From Melastoma dodecandrum (Eukaryota > Streptophyta > Magnoliopsida > Myrtales > Melastomataceae), in the NCBI GenBank assembly GCA_029817715.1, contig JARUPY010000499.1, positions 1 to 64,000 on the forward strand: 64,000 nucleotides of DNA. The letters run 5' to 3'. Below are positions 58,675 to 64,000 of this stretch, piece after piece (positions within the stretch are counted from its first letter, which is position 1; each line of letters begins with the position of its first letter). The notes beneath the pieces are model-generated. The model did no database searches, had not been told where the DNA came from, and saw nothing but the letters and a program-made list of their open reading frames with translations. The translations under genes were made by a program, and so were the position numbers.

Positions 58675-59466
58675 ATGGCCAACGAGCAGATGAAGCCTGT
58701 GGCTTCACTTATCCTGCTGCTTAATTTCTGCATGTTTGTAATCGTCCTTGGGATAAGCGGCTGGGCAATGAACAGAGCGATCAATCACGGTTTCATCATA
58801 GGCAAGTGTACATAATCTTCACCTTGGTGTGTGATCTGTTTTATAGCACAGTTCATGGCGAAGAGGCTAACATGAGATCTTTCAGGACCTGAACTGAGCC
58901 TTCCGGCCCACTTTTCTCCGATATACTTCCCCATGGGAAATGCAGCTACGGGATTCTTCGTCACTTTCTCTCTAATAGCCGGGGTTGTAGGCATCGGTTC
59001 CATCACAGCCGGAAGCAATCACCTTCGTGCCTGGAGTGCTGATAGTTTGCCATCTGCAGTATCTGTCGCTGCCATCTCTTGGTCGTTAACTCTCCTGGCT
59101 ATGGGGTAAATCAACTAATTCCTTTGCAAATGGACCAACATTACATTTTCTTGACAAGAATACATTTGGTGTTTTTTACTGCCGTGTAGGTTTGCCTGGA
59201 AAGAGATTGATCTACACATCCGAAATGAGAAACTGGTAAGCACACGGAAAGACCCTGGCCACTCTCCTGGGCACGCCCCCAAAGTCTTACTTCTTCATTG
59301 ACAATCAACGACATTCCTTTAAATCTCTCGCGGAACTTACTAAGGTATGAATCCCGCGCTGTGAATTTTCCTGCAGAGAACAATGGAGGCATTCATCATA
59401 ATCCTCTCGGCTACCCAGCTCCTATATATAGTGGTCATCCTTGGAAGCTTTGCCAGGAGAGTTTGA
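58675..59466 (+). CDS. AWPM-19-like membrane protein
   Basis: Four exons (58675-58801, 58886-59105, 59190-59235, 59377-59466) give 160 residues. MANEQMKPVASLILLLNFCM and the second block FSPIYFPMGNAATGFFV are diagnostic of the AWPM-19 family, four-helix plasma-membrane proteins. Some members (rice PM1) act as abscisic-acid transporters and are induced in cold or drying seeds. Four hydrophobic segments are present. Intron 1 has a GC donor (ATAG then GCAAGT), the known minor GC-AG class, while the others are GT-AG. All frames agree and the end ARRV-stop is of normal length. Confidence 0.93.
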
Positions 59467-60325
59467 TTGAGAAATCCTAAGGCTGTGGTAGTACTTCGGG
59501 GCGTGCCCTTCCTATGCCTTTTGTATATAACCTTCTCCTTTCCCATTTGCACCTTCTGTGGATATCGAGCTCATGTCCGAACATGTTTGTACACATATAT
59601 GTTGTTTTTCTTGATGATTGATTGTGTGGTGGTGGGTGTTATCGTTTTGGATTGACAAAATAAAAGACAGAATTCCTCTTCAAGCATCCAGCATAGATGA
59701 CACTGGCCCAAATCAGGGACCTTCTGAACATATCCCGGAACAGAAATGAACACAAGAAAAGTGAAAAATAAATTAAAGCTGGCACATCCTAATATATAGG
59801 GTAGATGACCATGATCAATTCATGTGGTAGTACCCTTAGGCTAATCATCACAGAAATGTCTAATAAGTCGCACAGGAGAGTAACTGCCAGTACCTGTCCC
59901 AGGGAGGAGTCAAAGATCGTCAAGATAATGTAATGCACGAATTCATGGCAGGATAGGCGAATTCAAATCGACAAAACCTTGCAAAATATAGAACAGAAAT
60001 AAAATGAACTACCTATGTATGCTAGTGAAGGTATCATATCCTATAACTATGGAGGAAGAACGGGAGTCGAAAGACACGTTTTAGATCAGTGGAAAAATGT
60101 AGTCTGGTAGTACCCTTCTGTATTACTCATAGACACTGCTGCATTTCCTTCTCAAATAAAAAAACTCATCTCTAGACTCGTGGCTGTAAGACCTAAATGT
60201 CAATAGGTTGAAAGCCAGTCAAATTTCATATATTTGAGACAAAGTTAGCCAACATAACAAAGGATTAATGTCATTTCTTTCTAAGATGCACATCAATGTG
60301 TTGTTCAGAAATTGTTTACCTGAAA
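59467..60325. other. intergenic between convergent genes
   Basis: This is the 3' flank of AWPM-19 (+) and of the MPSGKKK gene (-). I see no gene or structured repeat. Confidence 0.5.
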
Positions 60326-61856
60326 TTATTTACTGGAACCAGAAAACAAATCAAGAATTCCACAACAATTCATCCATGAAGTCCTTTCAGTCATTCTCGG
60401 AACTGGGGCAAGCAAGGGCTGTCGGTAAAGAAAAGGGCAACATGATTGTCCGTTTAATGCATTTCTGATAGATAAAGATTAAGGTTCCATTACCTGCTTC
60501 TCTGAGAATTCAGTGACATGAGTATCTTCTCTGTGTTTTACACCATCTTTTGCTTCACAATAAGACTGCAGCAAGTTGGGCTCGTGATTCCTTGTACCAG
60601 GAGGGTAAACACTTGTATCCATGGAGACTGGATATACTTTAGCCCCAAATTTCGTAGACCCAGAATCGATCTCAGAAACTGGAGAAACCACATTCACCGA
60701 CTTTCCTTCATTTTCCAAAATCATTTTAGTGGAATCGATGGTGCTCTTCAGCTGTGCAGTGCCAATGGCTACAGAAACCAGAGGCACAACCAAACTCAGG
60801 TCCTCGGAATTCTGCGCGATAGACTTCGTGCTATCTGTAACTTCAGTAATCTCTCGTGGCAAGGGGTCAGTTATTTGAGTGGCACTCTCCACCTGGGTCG
60901 TTTCCACACCCAAAACCTCATTGCTTTCTTCATCTTCCAACTTCTTTGCATTGACTTGAGATTTAGGAAGAATTTCTTTCAGAGACTCAGTGCCAACGCA
61001 AGAATCATCATTTGACACTGGCCCTTTAAGTGTTTCAACATCCCCATTTCCACATGAACTTTCCTCCTCTTTTAGTTTAGGAACTTCCACCGACTTGTTT
61101 CTATCAGTAGTTGTTCCGATGGCTAACGTATCACTCTTAGCTGATTCCCCACTCTCCTCATCGATGGTTTGCTGGCTGACCTGAGATACAGGCAAACCAA
61201 GATCTCCTTCGTCACCCTTCTCGTCCGGCCCACTCAAGTTCTCATTTTCTGCCATCATTTGTAAGTGCTATTAAAAAACAATCTACTAGCAGGGCAACCT
61301 ACCAACGAGTGATGTTGCCAAGAAATGCATGGGGAGCCCATCATACTCATGGAATCAATAAATAATCATGAAAAAGCCATCCCGAGCATTAAAGGCGGGC
61401 TGCTTCATCACACAGATCTCCAGAAAGGTGTTGAAACACATCCACGAAACCCATCAAAGTGCCAGCTAGAAAAGGAGCGACAAAATTATCCCAAATGACA
61501 GACCGATCAGCACATGGGAAGGACAACCACCCCACAAAATCGGGTAATAGAACAAGGTGGGATCAGATCAAGATACAAAACCAGAGAAAACCCACAGACC
61601 CCGCAAGAGAAAATAAAGTAATCCGGTCAAGACCCACCCGGAAAAAGATCGTTCCTTTAATCACTTTACACAGAGTACAACACCACCCACAAAGCGAAAC
61701 CGGCACAAACACCGAACGCAAGCAATGGGCCATTAAGAAAATGTTGTCGGGCAGAAGAAAAGCGCCGGTACTACCACCATGCGAACCATCGGCGAGGTTG
61801 CTTTCAAGCTCTTTCTTTTTCCGGATGGCCTTCCTCTTCTTCTTACCAGAAGGCAT
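60326..61856 (-). CDS. uncharacterised plant protein, MPSGKKK N-terminus and CCG C-terminus
   Basis: Three exons (61856-61775, 61248-60494, 60418-60326) give 309 residues in one frame. The N-terminus MPSGKKKRKAIRKKKE is a strong bipartite-like nuclear signal. The middle is a long acidic, Ser/Thr-rich, probably disordered region. The short last exon ends PLLAPVPRMTERTSWMNCCG then ILDLF, a C-terminal cysteine motif that I know from plant proteins beginning MPSG-KKRK. No function is established to my knowledge. The last exon would be missed by a simple frame search, because the middle frame reads on four codons past its donor (CAG then GTAATG). Confidence 0.78.
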
Positions 61857-62610
61857 GGATCTTGTTTCGAGTCCACGCCTTACCGCCGTCGCCGACAAGA
61901 ACCTAACGACTAACGTCAAGATTACTTCTTTATATTCCCCCCTCCCCTGAATAAATCAAATCGGTCTTATCCCTAGGAAGACAAAAAAGGGATCTTTCGG
62001 ACGGTGGATAAAATGTCCGGAAATAACAGTTTTGAAAAGAAATTCAGTGAATTCGTCGCTTCGCTAATCCTTGCTTCAGACTCTTCCTTATCCATCACAT
62101 TTCGTGGGGAAAGGCGCGTTCTCAGATTCGTCCTCCCCTGGCTCCAAGAACAACATAATCCTAATCCGTAGGTTCTGACAAAATGATGCGTGGTTAAAGT
62201 AATGGACGAGGAAGAAGAGGAGCGTTTGAAGATGGATACGTGAGAACTGATTAAGAATAGTGCTGAGGACTTAATTAAAGTCGTTGGCAGTTGTGTCAGT
62301 GGTTGGTTGGGTTTTGATTAGTGTGGGCCTTGGGCTTGTTCAATTGTGTAGGCCCGATTCATAGGGAGAAAAGATAAAATGGTGAAGAGCGGGAGAATAA
62401 TTAGTTAGACTTCTGTTAGTTTGTTGTCTGTGTTCGGCGGTGCTGTAGAGGGGCGGCGGAGGTTGAATGTTGGAAGGAAGGTTAGTGATTGCGAATTGGC
62501 TTGTGTTGTCGGAAATTTGACTGGAGTTGGATGTAATGCGATTGTTGGTGTTAATAGCAGTCTATTGTGTTTTCTGCAATTGCTGTTGATTGTTGGTTCC
62601 TAAGAACTAC
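61857..62610. other. upstream of the MPSGKKK gene, then probable LTR
   Basis: Up to about 62350 this is the 5' flank of the minus-strand gene, with TGGGCC-type motifs at 62320-62355. From about 62390 the sequence is T/G-rich and leads into a primer-site-like sequence. It may be part of an LTR, but I cannot set its borders. Confidence 0.4.
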
Positions 62611-62618
62611 TCGCATCA

Positions 62619-64000
62619 AGGGTATCAAAGCATCATCCTGGAGTGGCGGTTGATTTGGTGACGGACTAATCCCTTCGAGGAGTTGAATTGTTGTTAAAGT
62701 GGTCGAAAGGTGATTTGCGTTGATTGATTAAGTGGAATCCAGAGTAATGGTAGAAACGTGGTTTGATGAATTGTGGAGGGAGCAGGAGTCTATGGGAGAA
62801 TTGGTGGAGAAATTGGTTGCTAAAGTAGGAGTGTTGACTTCTTAAATAAGAGAAGTTCAGGTGCAAACTAGAGACATTCAAGTGCAAATTGATGAAAAAT
62901 GGGAACTACTAAAGCAGAGGAGGTGAGGAGGTAAAGGAGACGAGGGGGGAAAAGGAAACTTCTAGATGGGAAGCAGATGCCATAAGTGGTCTAAAGGGGG
63001 CTAGTCAATTTGTTATGCCCAAGGTTGATTTTCCTGAGTTTGATGGAGCTGATCTAGAAGACTGGTTATACAAATGTCAGAGGTATTTTGAGTTAGAACA
63101 TGTCACTGAAGACAAGAAAGTGAAGCTAGCCTTGTTGTATCTTTATGGATCTGCCTTGCAATGACACTATTCTTTCATTAAGAATAGAAAGAGAGATAAG
63201 ATGTTGGAATGGGAAGAATATACAATGGTTTTAAATAACAGGTTTGGTAGGGAAGTGTTTGAGGACCCAATGGGTAAGATGAAGAATCTGAAGCAAGAAG
63301 GTGAATTTTGATAACTTGTATGCCTACATGGAGGAATTTGACATGTGCTTAAGAAGGGTCTTAGAGAAGATAGACTTACCAATGTCTTTCCAAGTGAGTT
63401 TGCTCATCAGTGGCCTAAAGGATGAGTACAAGAGCACTCTGTGGTTATTAAAACCTACTTATCTATTGAGTGTTCAAGCTAATGTACGAATAGTTAGTTC
63501 AGATGTGCCTCTTGGGAGAATAGTAAGTGGTGGCAGTAGACCCTTGAAGATTATCAATAGAGGCACTACTTCCACTGTTATTCACGAGGAAATGTCACCT
63601 ATGACTGTTGGGGAGAAGATCTTTTTCTAGTTTTAGACAGATGTCACCAACCTTGGGAATGTCTAAAAACAGTGAAAATAGAGGTATACCTACTTCTACA
63701 GCTAGAAGCATACAACCCAGCACAGTTTGCAGTGTTGGATCAGGTGGCAGAAGAAGGTTGAGCCAGGAAGAGATTGAAGAAAGGAGACTTAAGGGCTTAT
63801 GCTTTGGGTGTAATGAGCCCTTTGATAGAAATCATAAGTGTGCTAGGAGACAAATATTTTCTTTGATTGTCGAACATGTGGGAGAAGAACTAAGGAGATC
63901 AGAAGACTGGTTGATAAGCTATGAGGATGTTGCAGAAGTGAGTGTACAGGTTACGCTATATGCTCTTAAAGGAGAACTAAGGGAAGGTGGTGCCCAAACA
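62619..64000 (+). mobile_element. decayed Ty3/gypsy gag, runs off the window
   Basis: GGTATCAAAGCA near 62624 resembles the tRNA-Met primer site. From an ATG at 62749 a gag can be followed with many stops and frame changes: PKVDFPEFDGADLEDWLYKC (63019-63078), LALLYLYGSALQ, FGREVFEDPMGKMKNLKQ, then the frame 63301-63630 (VSLLISGLKDEYKSTLW). A zinc knuckle, GLCFGCNEPFDRNHKC, is near 63800. The frame at the very end stays open. Gag of a Ty3/gypsy element with at least three internal stops; pol would lie beyond 64000. Confidence 0.82.

Noticed and set aside
1..64000. CRISPR arrays, bacterial operons, viral integration
   Set aside because: The tandem arrays seen are retroelement repeats without regular unique spacers. 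All genes are plant nuclear types with introns, and no viral replication or coat gene was recognised.

Overview
This window is nuclear DNA from a flowering plant, almost certainly a eudicot. Genes have short introns with GT-AG borders. The families are plant specific: WRKY, PPR, purine permease, phytochrome, AWPM-19, Lhcb and RWA. More than half of the window is Ty3/gypsy-type LTR retrotransposon. I cannot name the species from the sequence.

Layout. 1-5.5 kb holds a degenerate Athila-like LTR and a decayed minus-strand chromovirus-like element whose LTR abuts, and apparently inserted into, an Lhcb1 gene, leaving only the 5' end of that gene. 5.7-8.9 kb holds two tandem purine permease copies, one nearly intact with a one-base frameshift and one clearly dead. 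9.4-12.0 kb is a complete, short, non-autonomous minus-strand LTR element (TSD cattt). 12.3-12.9 kb holds decayed exons 2-4 of an RWA (cell-wall acetylation) gene, and its exon 1 lies at 38.9 kb. The 26 kb between them is intron 1, expanded by a complete Athila-type element (13099-38524, TSD tacaa). That element is split inside its reverse transcriptase by a second complete element (17099-31797, TSD gcagg) with 4.7 kb LTRs and no recognisable coding domains, i.e. a LARD-like non-autonomous element.

The right part, 39-62 kb, is gene rich: a group IIc WRKY factor (-), a two-pore K+ channel (-), a PPR protein (+), a phytochrome E pseudogene (+), a MEF8-like DYW-PPR pseudogene (-) carrying a solo LTR of the Athila family (TSD aacat), two uncharacterised minus-strand genes, an AWPM-19 gene (+) with a GC-AG intron, and a three-exon MPSGKKK-type gene (-). 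The window ends in a decayed gypsy gag (+).

The strongest observations are: the three-layer nesting with all target-site duplications intact; the unusual LARD-like element, whose LTR pair is nearly identical over 3.6 kb but clearly diverged over the last 1.1 kb; a GAAA-loop hairpin with a compensatory base-pair change at the start of the Athila-family LTRs; and a run of recently killed genes (PHYE, Lhcb1, RWA, DYW-PPR). I see no CRISPR array, operon or prokaryotic feature. All exon borders are my reading of splice signals and family conservation, not transcript data.
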